DNA of 64,000 nt from Pseudodesulfovibrio sp. zrk46 (GTDB lineage: Bacteria > Desulfobacterota > Desulfovibrionia > Desulfovibrionales > Desulfovibrionaceae), in contig NZ_CP051216.1 in the NCBI RefSeq assembly GCF_012516435.1, positions 372,001-436,000 on the forward strand, written 5' to 3'. The translations under genes and the position numbers were made by a program. This document shows, piece after piece, positions 1 to 8,402 of the stretch (its first letter is position 1; the number at the start of each line of letters is the position of its first letter). The notes under the pieces are model-generated. The model saw only the letters and a program-made list of their open reading frames with translations. It made no database searches and had not been told where the DNA came from.

Positions 1-462
1 GATGACAAGCAGCGCCTGAACCAGGAAACCATGGCTCTGTACAAGACCTACAAGGTCAACCCCATGGGCGGTTGTCTGCCGATGGTCGTACAGATTCCGG
101 TCTTCTTCGGTCTCTACAAGGCCCTTCTTGGTGCAGTCGAGCTGCGACACGCTCCTTTTATCGCGCATGTCCCGTTCACCGACCTGCCCTGGCTGGCTGA
201 CTTGTCCGCCAAGGACCCGTACTACATTACACCGATCATCATGGGTGCATCCATGTTCCTGCAGCAGAAGATGACCCCGAGCGCGGGTGATCCCACGCAG
301 CAGAAGGTCATGATGTTCATGCCTCTGATCTTCACCTTCATGTTCCTGCAGTTCCCCTCCGGTCTGGTTATCTACTGGCTGCTCAACAACATCCTGTCCA
401 TTGGTCAGCAGTTGATGATCGCTCGTAGCACCAAGGCCAAGGCCGCTGCCAAGGAAGCGTAA
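1..462 (+). CDS. yidC: YidC membrane protein insertase, C-terminal part (5' truncated)
   Basis: The reading frame is open from base 1, so the gene begins before the window; about 153 codons are present. This is the conserved catalytic half of the Oxa1/YidC/Alb3 family, which inserts proteins into the inner membrane alone or with SecYEG. Visible hallmarks are the [21 protein letters not shown] stretch (cytoplasmic loop and start of a membrane segment), the [10 protein letters not shown] helix, and late membrane segments containing [18 protein letters not shown]. The tail is short and basic ([12 protein letters not shown]), as usual for a ribosome-contacting end. It sits directly before jag and then mnmE, the classic order near the replication origin in many bacteria, which supports the call. 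Confidence 0.96.
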   Translation, partial: DDKQRLNQETMALYKTYKVNPMGGCLPMVVQIPVFFGLYKALLGAVELRHAPFIAHVPFTDLPWLADLSAKDPYYITPIIMGASMFLQQKMTPSAGDPTQQKVMMFMPLIFTFMFLQFPSGLVIYWLLNNILSIGQQLMIARSTKAKAAAKEA

Positions 463-543
463 TCTACAATTACCGACGGCTCCGCAGCCAATACAAAGCC
501 ACCGGGGGGCTACATTTTACCCCGGCAAGACAAGGAAAACCAA

Positions 544-1665
544 ATGAGTGACTTCAAAGAATTCCAGGGAAAAGACCTGGACGAAGCCATCGAAAGCGCA
601 TGTGATTACTTCAATCTCAAGCGCGACCGGCTGGAAATCGAGATCCTATCCGGCGGATCTTCCGGCATCTTCGGTATCATGGGAGTGAAAAAGGCCAAAG
701 TTAAGGCCCGCGCCCGTGCCCAGGTAAACGCCACTGACATTCTTAACGGTGACGAAAAGGCCAAGGCAGAAACCAAGAAGCCCCGTGAGAAGAAGGCCAA
801 GGCTGAGCCCAAGAAAGAGCGCAAGCCCAAGCCTGCACCCAAAGCAGAAGCCCCGGAACCCGGTAACGCCATCGAGCCCGGCAACGCAGCTGCTCCTGAA
901 GTGGACTACGACCGCCTGGACGAAGAGGTGAACGGCAATGTCATGGAACCCGAGGTCAACCTCGAAACCATCGACAATGAGATCAATGGCAACGTTGATT
1001 CCGCACCTGTGGAACAGAAGAAGGGCAAGAGACAGAACAAGCCTCGCGACCGGAAGCCTCGCAACAACCGCGAAGAGCGTCCGCGCCCCGAGCGCAAGGA
1101 GCGTAAGCCCCGTGAACGCCGCCCGCAGCGTCAGGAACAGCCCCGTGAGGAGCGTCCCCGTGCCAACATGGACGACTTCGATCACGATCTGCTCAAGGCA
1201 TCCACTATGGAAGTCATGACCCAGTTGCTCAAGCCCATCGTCGGCGACACCAGCATTGAGGTCACCATCGAGTCCGACCGCGTCAAGGTCTTCATCGATG
1301 ACGAGGAAAACAGCGGCCTGATCATTGGTCGCGAGGGCCAGACCCTCTCCTCTCTCCAGTACCTGGTGAATCGTCTGGTTTCCCGCAAGATGGAAGCTTC
1401 CATCCGCATTCAGGTGGACACCGGCGATTACCGTGAGCGTCAGGACGACAAACTCCGTCAGATCGCTGAGCATCTGGCTGACAAGGCTTCCGATCTGGGT
1501 CGCACCCAGTCCACCAAGCCCCTGTCTTCCTACCATCGTCGCGTGGTACACTTGGCACTGCAGGAGAACGAAGAGGTATTCACCCGCTCCAAGGGCGACG
1601 GTCCCATGAAGCGCGTGCTCATCGTTCCCAAGAGCCGCAAGAACGACAATCGTCCGCGCCGCTAG
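544..1665 (+). CDS. jag: Jag/KhpB-type RNA-binding protein (Jag-N, KH, R3H)
   Basis: 373 residues. The N-terminal Jag-N domain is at about 1-60 (starting MSDFKEFQGKDLDEAIESAC and containing GSSGIFGIMGVKKAKV). A long Lys/Arg/Pro/Glu-rich low-complexity linker follows (about 75-205). The KH domain has the GxxG-containing stretch LIIGREGQTLSSLQYLVNR, and a C-terminal R3H domain covers roughly the last 65 residues. Jag/KhpB proteins bind RNA and are coupled to membrane protein insertion and cell envelope control; the gene follows yidC as usual. The basic linker makes the protein longer than many family members and is probably disordered. The start is set by the AAGGAAAACCAAATG context. A strong intrinsic terminator follows at 1679-1716. 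Confidence 0.93.
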   Translation: MSDFKEFQGKDLDEAIESACDYFNLKRDRLEIEILSGGSSGIFGIMGVKKAKVKARARAQVNATDILNGDEKAKAETKKPREKKAKAEPKKERKPKPAPKAEAPEPGNAIEPGNAAAPEVDYDRLDEEVNGNVMEPEVNLETIDNEINGNVDSAPVEQKKGKRQNKPRDRKPRNNREERPRPERKERKPRERRPQRQEQPREERPRANMDDFDHDLLKASTMEVMTQLLKPIVGDTSIEVTIESDRVKVFIDDEENSGLIIGREGQTLSSLQYLVNRLVSRKMEASIRIQVDTGDYRERQDDKLRQIAEHLADKASDLGRTQSTKPLSSYHRRVVHLALQENEEVFTRSKGDGPMKRVLIVPKSRKNDNRPRR

Positions 1666-1678
1666 TTACGAAACAAAC

Positions 1679-1716
1679 AAAAAAGGCCCGCTCCGTTTGG
1701 AGCGGGCCTTTTTTTG
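1679..1716 (+). terminator. Intrinsic terminator after jag
   Basis: A perfect hairpin (AAGGCCCGCTCC, loop GTTT, GGAGCGGGCCTT) is followed at once by a T run. It closes the yidC-jag transcript and separates it from mnmE. Confidence 0.9.
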
Positions 1717-1738
1717 TTTGTATTATTCTAGCGGACCC

Positions 1739-1858
1739 GGCTTCGTATAGCGGCACATCTGCTGCGTTGGAAGGCGCGAGCCAATCCTCACCGTAGCTAG
1801 GCTACGCCTCCGGGTGGCTCGTGCCTTCCGCCTTGCAGCTGCACCACTTTACGAAGCC
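1739..1858. repeat. Large imperfect palindromic intergenic repeat, copy A
   Basis: About 120 nt with nested inverted arms: GGCTTCGTA at the left end and TACGAAGCC at the right, then GGAAGGCGCGAGCCA against TGGCTCGTGCCTTCC, and a central CGTAGC-TA-GGCTACG. A second, diverged and inverted copy lies at 25454-25576, matching over its whole length (for example GTGGTGCAGCTGCAAG and GGTGAGGA/GATGAGGA). This points to a dispersed extragenic palindrome (REP/MITE-like) family. No coding capacity is seen. Confidence 0.72.
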
Positions 1859-2117
1859 TAACGTGGTTGGGGAGAAGAGGGAGCATGCTCAGAGGAAAAA
1901 CTGATGACTCTTTTTTGGCTACGGGCGCACCCAAAAACCTTACGGAGTTTAAGCAAAGTATTGTGTCGATAGTTTCGAGCGAAGCGAGCTATGGGATTCC
2001 AAAGGCCCTCGGCCTTTGGCGGGGTGCAGGAGCACCCCCCCTACTCGTCCAATCTTAATCCGCCTCATAGGCGGTTCTTCTTTTGCCTTTCAAAAAAGCA
2101 TACTGTAAGTAGGCATC
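1859..2117. other. Rest of the jag-mnmE gap with small palindromes
   Basis: No gene is credible here. At 1993-2019 there is GGGATTCC followed by the palindrome CCAAAGGCCCTCGGCCTTTGG, then a second small hairpin GGGGTGC/GCACCCC at 2021-2038. The first motif recurs in inverted orientation at 32001-32027 after trpA, so it is probably another dispersed repeat. A 63-codon frame across this stretch looks like translated repeat, not a gene. The mnmE promoter is not obvious. Confidence 0.5.
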
Positions 2118-3509
2118 ATGCTTGACCCGAAACTTGCCAAGGATACAATTGCAGCCATTGCCACCCCTCCGGGTGACGGTGGTGTTGGTATCATCCGCAT
2201 CAGCGGAACGAACTGCCGCGTCATAGCGAGTAAAGTCTTCCGCGCTGCTGCCAAGTCATTCTCCGACTTCACCCCGTACCGACTGCATTACGGCCATGTG
2301 CTGGATGCTAACGGCCGTGAACTGGACGATGTACTGGCCGCATTCATGCCCGGCCCGAACTCCTATACAGGCGAAGACGTGGTGGAAATCAACTGCCACG
2401 GTGGGCGCGCCGTTTTGTCTGCGGTTCTGGAAGTAATCCTGAACCTCGGCGCACGACTGGCCGCACGCGGTGAATTCACTTACCGCGCCTTCATGAATGG
2501 TCGCATGGACCTGTCACAGGCCGAAGCCGTGGCAGAGATGATTCATGCCCCGACCAAGGCCGCCATGCACCTTGCACAGGTGAAGCTCTCCGGCTTGCTC
2601 GGCAAAAAGATCAGCGAACTGAGAGCCAAACTGGAACACCTGCGTGCACAGCTTGTTGTGGCGGTAGACTTCCCTGAGGACGAGGTGGAGTGCCTGTCTC
2701 CGGAAGAGCTGGTCAAAGTAAGCTCCGAAGTACGAAGCGAGATCAACGGACTGCTGTCGGCAGTTGACCGCACCAAGGCGTGGCGAGAAGGCGCACTGGT
2801 TGTACTGGCTGGCCGGGTCAATGCAGGCAAGTCGAGCATGATGAACGCCCTGCTGGGGCGCAACCGTGCCATTGTCACGGACCAGCCCGGCACCACTCGT
2901 GACTACCTTGAAGAATCCATCAATCTGGATGGCCTTAATATCCGCCTTGCTGACACAGCCGGCATCCGCAAGACTGACGATGCCATTGAGGCTGCCGGTC
3001 TGGAAATGGGCCGCGACCTGATGGACCAGGCTGATCTGGTGCTCTTCCTTGCTGATGGTACTGCCCCGCTTGAGGAGGATGCTCTGGAAAGGGCCAGAAT
3101 CCTTGATCCGGATAAGACACTGGCCGTGCTGAACAAGTCCGACCTTCCGAATTTCAGCGCCGACCATGGCGCCGCACTGGCCAACCTCAAGCTGGAGACC
3201 ATATCCGTCTCTGCCAAGCACGGTACCGATATCGACTCGCTGTGCAACCGCATTCGTGAACGAGTTCTGCACGGAGCGGGGCAACCCGATCCTGATGAAC
3301 TGACGCCCAATGCTCGACAGGCAGCCGTGCTCGCTTCGGCCACTGAAGAACTGTTGCTGCTTGAGCAAGACACGGAAATGGGTATCCCTTACGACCTGCT
3401 CAGCGTTCGATTGGAGACGGCCTGTGACATCCTCTCCGGCATCACGGGCGAAATCACGTCCAATGAAATTCTCAACGCCATTTTCGATTCATTCTGCATA
3501 GGAAAATAA
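2118..3509 (+). CDS. mnmE: tRNA uridine-5-carboxymethylaminomethyl GTPase MnmE (TrmE)
   Basis: 463 residues, a normal length. MnmE works with MnmG to modify the wobble uridine (position 34) of certain tRNAs. The N-terminal tetrahydrofolate-binding domain is at about 1-120 (TIAAIATPPGDGGVGIIRISG core; NCHGG; RGEFTYRAFMNGRMDL). A helical domain encloses the G domain: P-loop GRVNAGKSS, switch region DQPGTTRD, DTAG (LADTAGIRKTDDAIE), and NKSD. The C-terminus ends in the family-typical FCIGK, whose cysteine is the conserved catalytic-type residue. The start gives MLDPKLAKDTIAAIATPP, the usual N-terminus; the ribosome site is weak. The next gene begins two bases after the stop. Confidence 0.97.
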   Translation: MLDPKLAKDTIAAIATPPGDGGVGIIRISGTNCRVIASKVFRAAAKSFSDFTPYRLHYGHVLDANGRELDDVLAAFMPGPNSYTGEDVVEINCHGGRAVLSAVLEVILNLGARLAARGEFTYRAFMNGRMDLSQAEAVAEMIHAPTKAAMHLAQVKLSGLLGKKISELRAKLEHLRAQLVVAVDFPEDEVECLSPEELVKVSSEVRSEINGLLSAVDRTKAWREGALVVLAGRVNAGKSSMMNALLGRNRAIVTDQPGTTRDYLEESINLDGLNIRLADTAGIRKTDDAIEAAGLEMGRDLMDQADLVLFLADGTAPLEEDALERARILDPDKTLAVLNKSDLPNFSADHGAALANLKLETISVSAKHGTDIDSLCNRIRERVLHGAGQPDPDELTPNARQAAVLASATEELLLLEQDTEMGIPYDLLSVRLETACDILSGITGEITSNEILNAIFDSFCIGK

Positions 3510-3511
3510 CC

Positions 3512-3802
3512 GTGACGACTGAAACCGCTTCCACTGAAACCCAGCCTGAAATCATCGACGTACAGCACGTTACCTGCGGCCTGGTGCCGCTCATGCAGAC
3601 CCACCTGGAAGGCTCGGACCCCGAAGTCCAGTCCGTCAGCTTCAAGGTTCGTCAGGGCATCCACACCGAACTGTGGAACGCCTTTGGTTCCGGCGGCAGA
3701 TGGCGTCTGACCAGTGTGGAAAAGGACCTTTTCTTCGATGTCGCCACCTTTGTGCGCGAAGAGGAAAACACCCTTGATCCTTTAGGACTGATGGATTTCT
3801 AG
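3512..3802 (+). CDS. Small conserved-looking protein of unknown function
   Basis: 96 residues from a GTG start two bases after mnmE. Its ribosome site, AGGAAAA, lies within the mnmE stop region, so it is almost certainly translated from the same mRNA. The protein is acidic and soluble-looking, with no signal peptide or membrane segment. A Thr/Glu-rich N-terminus is followed by a mixed region with RQGIHTELWNAFGSGGRWRLTSVEK and an acidic tail ending DPLGLMDF. I do not recognise the family. The tight packing with mnmE and the following acetyltransferase supports a real gene; its function cannot be inferred. Confidence 0.75.
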   Translation: MTTETASTETQPEIIDVQHVTCGLVPLMQTHLEGSDPEVQSVSFKVRQGIHTELWNAFGSGGRWRLTSVEKDLFFDVATFVREEENTLDPLGLMDF

Positions 3803-3803
3803 C

Positions 3804-4259
3804 ATGCTACTCCCGGAACTCGTTGTTGGCGGCACAGAGCGCCTGGATGACATCCGCCCCATGTGGGAGGCCCTCAACAAGCTCCACGCCCAAGTCGCGC
3901 CGCATTTCCGACTCGATTTTGAATGCTACGAGTTCAAAGACCGCAAGGCGTACCTTCAAAGCAAGGCGACCCTTGGCGAACTCCGCATCTTCCTCATTCG
4001 CCTGAAAGGCAAATTCATCGGCTATTGCGTGGCCTCATTAGGCAATGACTTTCATGGGGAGATCGAATCCATCTATGTGGACGAGCTGTACCGCAGCATG
4101 AAAATGGGCGACACGCTCATGCGTGCCGCCCTGGATTGGATGGATGAGAATGGAGCCATCACCAAGTCCATCAATGTGGTCTATGGTAATGAAGCGGCCT
4201 TTTCCTTTTACGAAAAATACGGCTTCTACCCCCGTTCCACAACGCTGTTACAGCGTTAA
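3804..4259 (+). CDS. GNAT-family N-acetyltransferase
   Basis: 151 residues. The fold signature is visible: a beta4 strand with GKFIGYCVASLG, then EIESIYVDELYRSMKMGDTL, which corresponds to acetyl-CoA-binding motif A (here R-S-M-K-M-G instead of the common Q/RxxGxG/A), and the C-terminal NVVYGNEAAFSFYEKYGF motif B (N..A..FYEK.GF). The substrate is not predictable. The start codon follows the previous stop by one base, suggesting translational coupling in an mnmE-unknown-GNAT unit. Its stop codon overlaps the nhaA stop on the other strand within a shared TTAA. Confidence 0.88.
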   Translation: MLLPELVVGGTERLDDIRPMWEALNKLHAQVAPHFRLDFECYEFKDRKAYLQSKATLGELRIFLIRLKGKFIGYCVASLGNDFHGEIESIYVDELYRSMKMGDTLMRAALDWMDENGAITKSINVVYGNEAAFSFYEKYGFYPRSTTLLQR

Positions 4260-5614
4260 TCTTCTGAACTCTCCCCGCCTGAGGCGTCCGGCGCCATGTA
4301 CTTCAGGATACAATAACCAAGTGCCCCTGCAGCCAGCGAGGCGAACAAGATTGCAATCTTGGAGAGCTCGACCAGTCGTGAACCGTCATCAAAGGCGAGG
4401 TTGGCGATGAAGATGGACATGGTGAAACCGACACCTGCAAGGCAACTTGCGCCCCAAAGATGTATCATGGTGGTGCGGTCCGGGAACTGAGCCAGTCCAA
4501 GCTTGTGTACCAGCCAGCATGCCCCTGTTACACCGACCTGCTTTCCTACCACCAAGCCGATGAAGATTCCCATGGAAACCGGTGTCACCAGGTCCTGAAA
4601 GATATCTGCTTCAAATGCCACGCCGGCATTGGCGAGGGCAAAAATCGGCATGATGCAGAACGCAACCCACGGGTGTAGGGCATGCTCAATGTTCTGCAAC
4701 GGGGTGGTTGCGTCATCATAGGCGTGCTCCATGGAGTGCAACGCCATCTGCTGTTCCCTGTTGGTAAGCACGGTCTTGCCCGGCGTAATAGCCATCTCAA
4801 AGGTCTCGGCAGCGTTGCGAAGCTTCTCCACGAAATTGGTGCAGTTCATGCGCGTTCCGGCCGGGATGGTCATGGCGGCCAATACACCCGCAATGGTGGC
4901 GTGGATGCCTGACTTGAGGAAGGCAAACCAGACAATGATTCCAAGCAGAAGATAGGGAATGGAGTGCCGAATGCGCCAGCGCAGATTGAGCACGGCCATC
5001 ATGACGAGCACTACCACACCAACGGTCAGCGCAGTCAGGTCCAACGACGTGGTGTAAAACAACGCGATGACCAGAATGGCACCGATATCGTCAACAATGG
5101 CGACTGCGGTGAGAAAAATCTTGAGCCCCACAGGCACACGACTGCCAAGCAAAGACATAATCCCCAAGGCAAAGGCGATATCCGTGGCCATGGGGATGCC
5201 CCAACCGCCAATGGACTCCTCACCCATATTAAGAGCGACAAAGAAAATCGCCGGAATGACCATACCACCGATGGCTGCGGCCACAGGCATAACGGTCTGG
5301 CTCGGGGTGGACAATCCACCCACCAGGAGTTCGCGCTTGATCTCCAGCCCCACCACGAAGAAGAAGATCGCCATGAGTCCATCATTGATCCACAGAATGG
5401 CGGGCTTGGACAGCATCCAATCCCCAATTCCAACGGTGAGCTTGGTCTGCCACAGGGTAAAATAACTCTCAGCCCACGGCGAGTTGGCCCACACAAGGGC
5501 GGCCACAGTACATATCATCAAGGCAATACCGCCCGCGGCCTCCATCTTGAAAAACTCATTGAAGGATGCAAGCAGGTAGCGAATGGGTAATGGTCTTTCT
5601 TCTCTCTGATTCAT
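4256..5614 (-). CDS. nhaA: Na+/H+ antiporter NhaA
   Basis: 452 residues, slightly longer than E. coli NhaA because of an insertion near residues 255-320 (the stretch with GTRMNCTNFVEKLRNA and MALHSMEHAYDDATTPLQNIEH). Inner membrane antiporter that expels Na+ in exchange for protons. Family motifs visible: NDGLMAIFFFVVGLEIKREL, the double-aspartate ion site within FLTAVAIVDDIGAI, FLKSGIHATIAGVLAAMTIP, and FALANAGV. About 11-12 hydrophobic segments. It is convergent with the GNAT gene, with the two stop codons sharing TTAA at 4256-4259. Monocistronic as far as can be seen. Confidence 0.96.
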   Translation of the reverse strand: MNQREERPLPIRYLLASFNEFFKMEAAGGIALMICTVAALVWANSPWAESYFTLWQTKLTVGIGDWMLSKPAILWINDGLMAIFFFVVGLEIKRELLVGGLSTPSQTVMPVAAAIGGMVIPAIFFVALNMGEESIGGWGIPMATDIAFALGIMSLLGSRVPVGLKIFLTAVAIVDDIGAILVIALFYTTSLDLTALTVGVVVLVMMAVLNLRWRIRHSIPYLLLGIIVWFAFLKSGIHATIAGVLAAMTIPAGTRMNCTNFVEKLRNAAETFEMAITPGKTVLTNREQQMALHSMEHAYDDATTPLQNIEHALHPWVAFCIMPIFALANAGVAFEADIFQDLVTPVSMGIFIGLVVGKQVGVTGACWLVHKLGLAQFPDRTTMIHLWGASCLAGVGFTMSIFIANLAFDDGSRLVELSKIAILFASLAAGALGYCILKYMAPDASGGESSED

Positions 5615-5723
5615 GAAAACTCTCCAACCAACTGATTCAAAACAAACACTTTCGCTTTACCACGCAGCAGCGCAAGGTGCAGCAAAAAATTAGTAAAACT
5701 AATACTCGTCCTATAATGAAATA

Positions 5724-5762
5724 GGAGAGGGAGATGATCCGCATATGACCATCCCCCTCTCC
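5724..5762 (-). terminator. Terminator-like hairpin downstream of the GGDEF/TPR gene
   Basis: A 16-base arm (GGAGAGGGAGATGATC) pairs with GACCATCCCCCTCTCC through two G-U wobbles around a 7-base loop. On the minus strand it follows the GGDEF/TPR stop and is followed by a moderately T-rich TATTTCATTATA stretch. It lies between that gene and nhaA, both on the minus strand, so it probably ends the first transcript. Confidence 0.6.
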
Positions 5763-5787
5763 CTCGTGATTGTATGGAGAGTATTTT

Positions 5788-8211
5788 CTACCCAGCAGCG
5801 CGGGCTTTGACCTTGGCGGCTTCCTCGCTCTTGCCCTGTGCTTCCAAGGCCTCTACCAACACATCCCAGTAGATATCCTTGCCCGGCGACAGTGCCGAAG
5901 ACTGGCGAGCGAGCACTTCCGCGATCTGTGGGTCCTCACCCTGATCGAGGTAGAGTCGGGCGAGCAGATGCATGGCCTGATGATCGTTGTGGTCGGCATT
6001 GAGCGCGAGGTGGAGATATTCACGGGTATCCTCGATATCGCCAAGGACGTAAGAGACACGGGCCAAAGGACGAAGCACCATGCGCTCCCCGCCGGGTTGC
6101 TCCATGGCCTGCTTGTAGAGTTCGGCAGCCTTCTTGTAGTTGCCGCCCTTCTCTTCAATGGAACCAAGTCGCATCAGGGAATAGACATGGGCCGGGTCTG
6201 CTTTCAGGCACTGGCGATATGCTGCCTCCGCCTTCTTCAGATCGCCCAGACTGTGGTTGGCCCAGCCCAGATTGTAGAGGGCGAGAATATCCTTGTCATC
6301 AATGGCGATGACTTCTTCAAAATGCGTGCGCGCATCCTCAAACCGTCCCAACTGAGCGAAGCAGATGCCCAGCGAGTTGCGAGCCAGCAGGTTCTCGTCA
6401 TCATCAAGAAGCGCCAGCTTGAACTCGTCAATGGCGCCATACACATCGCCATCCATGAAACGGCGGTCTGCGGAAAGATTGAGTGAAATGGAATCAAACA
6501 CGGCAACGCAAGGCTCGGGCAGCAGCATGGCGTGATCAAGGGCCTTTCGGCAATTTTCGAGAATGTCTGCCCGCTTGTAATTCAGGAAAGGATAGCAGGA
6601 CGAACCGATGGAGACTTTGAAGGACAAGGTGTCGGCCACCCGCTTTTCAATCTCCAGCGTGCGCTCCATGAGGGTCTCGCAGTCCACATCCTCTTGGAAA
6701 AAGATCATGCCGTTGAGGCCGAAGCGGCCACCGTACGCCTTGTCACCAAGCACGGCGCGGGCAATGTTGGCCACACCGGAGACCATCTGGTCCATGGCTT
6801 CCTGATAGTTGTCGTCCGAGTCGGCAGGCTGATCCAGAATACGGATCAGAGAGAGACCAAACTGCTCGCTCTCCTGACGAACCGTAGTCAGATGAGCCGC
6901 GAAGTCACTGTAGGAAACCAGTCGGGCTGCATCCTTGCGAACAGCGGCATCTTCCACTTCCGGCTGTACCGCGAACAGCGATTCATCTCCTTCAATGAGC
7001 TTGAGACGATCGCCGGGTTCCACGGTCCATGTCGGGTCCGCGATATGGAGTACTTCCGCAAAAGAGAGCTCTTCCTGCACTTCGACCAGAACGACCTCGC
7101 CCTTGTACATGGCGGGGTAACGGCCGGACAGGCGTTCGTCCTGAGACAGGGTGGCAGATGCAGCCGCACCGGACTTGGGCGCGCGCAGCAGGAACCGCTG
7201 GCCCACCTTGGCCCCGACAGTTTCACCAATGGACACGACCATGCGGTCCATGGGCAGCTTCTCGATGACACGGCCGCCCTTGGTAAGGATATCGCCATAG
7301 CCGAACACGCGGTTTCGGCCCTGATCCTTGGAAACGCCCACGCCCTTGCGCGCCTTGCGCACCAGCATGCGGGCCTGCTCGGAAGGAGTCCGGCGGAACT
7401 GGCCGCCCTCCAACCCTTGCGGGTAATTAACGAAACCGAGAGAACCGGTCAGGGTGATGGTGTCCTTGGTAATATCATCGGTAAATGAAAGCTTGGAAAT
7501 ACCGGAGCGAATAACCTCGGAAAGCTGGAAGCAGGAACGCGGCTTGGCGTCCGGCACGAGGACGGCGAACTTGTCGTTGGCGAAGCGGGACACGGTCGTA
7601 TACTTGGGGCAGACCATACTCAACAGGCGGCCTACTTCGGACAGGATGTCATCGCCAGTCAGGTAGCCGTAGCGCTCGTTGATGGTCTGAAAATTGTCGA
7701 GGTCGAGAAAGATGACGCCCAGTGTACCGGAAAAAGCCATTTCGGCGGTGTTACCTTCTACCCCTGCCCGGCAACTGCCGTGGGCGATGCACCCCTGCAC
7801 CTGATCGATGGAGTTGGCCAACTCATCAAAGAAATAATCGCGGGAGTAGAGGCCGGTCAGCGGTTCGGTCACACTCTTTTTATATAGAGCGATCTTCTCG
7901 AGGACAGCGGTAGCCAGCGCCATGATGTACTTGGGAGCGGTGGACGGCGCTTTCAGCTTCACGCCTTTGGCAATGAAGTAGCAAAGCATGCGATCCTGAA
8001 AGACCAACGGCAGGACGAGCTCCTTGTCCTCGGCCCTATACTCCGGTTCGGGCACAGGCGTCCCCTTGTTTCCCCTAGGGAAGAAGAGGCTGTAGGATGT
8101 GAACGGCAGAAATTCACTGATGCAGTCCTTGATCGTATGTTCGAAATCGATCAATTCCTGCGGCGTGAAAGACAACGACTCGTCCGCGAAAATGTCTTTT
8201 ATGGTCCTCAT
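5788..8211 (-). CDS. GGDEF-like protein with a degenerate active site and TPR repeats
   Basis: About 807 residues from the MRTIKDIF start. The frame extends to a GTG at 8301, but no ribosome site supports that; an ATG at 8274 is also possible. Order: N-terminal GAF-like sensor (about 1-125), GGDEF-type domain (about 140-290) with FLDLDNFQTINERYGYLTGDD but SRFANDKFAVL at the active-site position instead of GGD/EEF, a linker region, a second GGDEF-like domain ending in GGRFGLNGMIFF and KVSIGSSCYPFLNYKRAD, and about six TPR units at the C-terminus (NSLGICFAQLGRFEDARTHF, YNLGWANHSLGDLKKAEAAY). Both cyclase sites look non-catalytic, so a binding or scaffold role in c-di-GMP signalling is inferred. 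Cytoplasmic. Confidence 0.85.
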   Translation of the reverse strand: MRTIKDIFADESLSFTPQELIDFEHTIKDCISEFLPFTSYSLFFPRGNKGTPVPEPEYRAEDKELVLPLVFQDRMLCYFIAKGVKLKAPSTAPKYIMALATAVLEKIALYKKSVTEPLTGLYSRDYFFDELANSIDQVQGCIAHGSCRAGVEGNTAEMAFSGTLGVIFLDLDNFQTINERYGYLTGDDILSEVGRLLSMVCPKYTTVSRFANDKFAVLVPDAKPRSCFQLSEVIRSGISKLSFTDDITKDTITLTGSLGFVNYPQGLEGGQFRRTPSEQARMLVRKARKGVGVSKDQGRNRVFGYGDILTKGGRVIEKLPMDRMVVSIGETVGAKVGQRFLLRAPKSGAAASATLSQDERLSGRYPAMYKGEVVLVEVQEELSFAEVLHIADPTWTVEPGDRLKLIEGDESLFAVQPEVEDAAVRKDAARLVSYSDFAAHLTTVRQESEQFGLSLIRILDQPADSDDNYQEAMDQMVSGVANIARAVLGDKAYGGRFGLNGMIFFQEDVDCETLMERTLEIEKRVADTLSFKVSIGSSCYPFLNYKRADILENCRKALDHAMLLPEPCVAVFDSISLNLSADRRFMDGDVYGAIDEFKLALLDDDENLLARNSLGICFAQLGRFEDARTHFEEVIAIDDKDILALYNLGWANHSLGDLKKAEAAYRQCLKADPAHVYSLMRLGSIEEKGGNYKKAAELYKQAMEQPGGERMVLRPLARVSYVLGDIEDTREYLHLALNADHNDHQAMHLLARLYLDQGEDPQIAEVLARQSSALSPGKDIYWDVLVEALEAQGKSEEAAKVKARAAG

Positions 8212-8325
8212 GCCCGGAAACGTACATCCCCCTGCATTTTTTCTCAAATAAAAGTTGGGGTTCGCTCCCGGCATAGAGCGAGAAAACTTTCCCTCAGTCA
8301 CTCATATTTGATAGAATTGAATTTG

Positions 8326-8353
8326 AACTATATCAATGCATCTTGATATAGTT
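8326..8353. promoter_or_regulatory. Perfect 11-bp inverted repeat in the divergent promoter region
   Basis: AACTATATCAA, a 6-base spacer and TTGATATAGTT. It lies between the divergent GGDEF/TPR and panC genes, so it is a good candidate operator for a dimeric repressor. A run of T's follows on the plus strand, so a weak AT-rich terminator is possible, but no gene upstream needs it. TTGACT at 8364-8369 just downstream could be a panC -35 element. Confidence 0.5.
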
Positions 8354-8402
8354 ATTTTTTTCTTGACTATTATAGCTGTCCCTGTCAGTTCCACTATTAA
8401 CG

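Noticed and set aside
646..1551. 301-codon minus-strand frame opposite jag
   Set aside because: Antisense to a clear KH/R3H protein; no ribosome site and no recognisable domain.
1867..2058. 63-codon frame between jag and mnmE
   Set aside because: It reads through palindromic repeat sequence and lacks a ribosome site.
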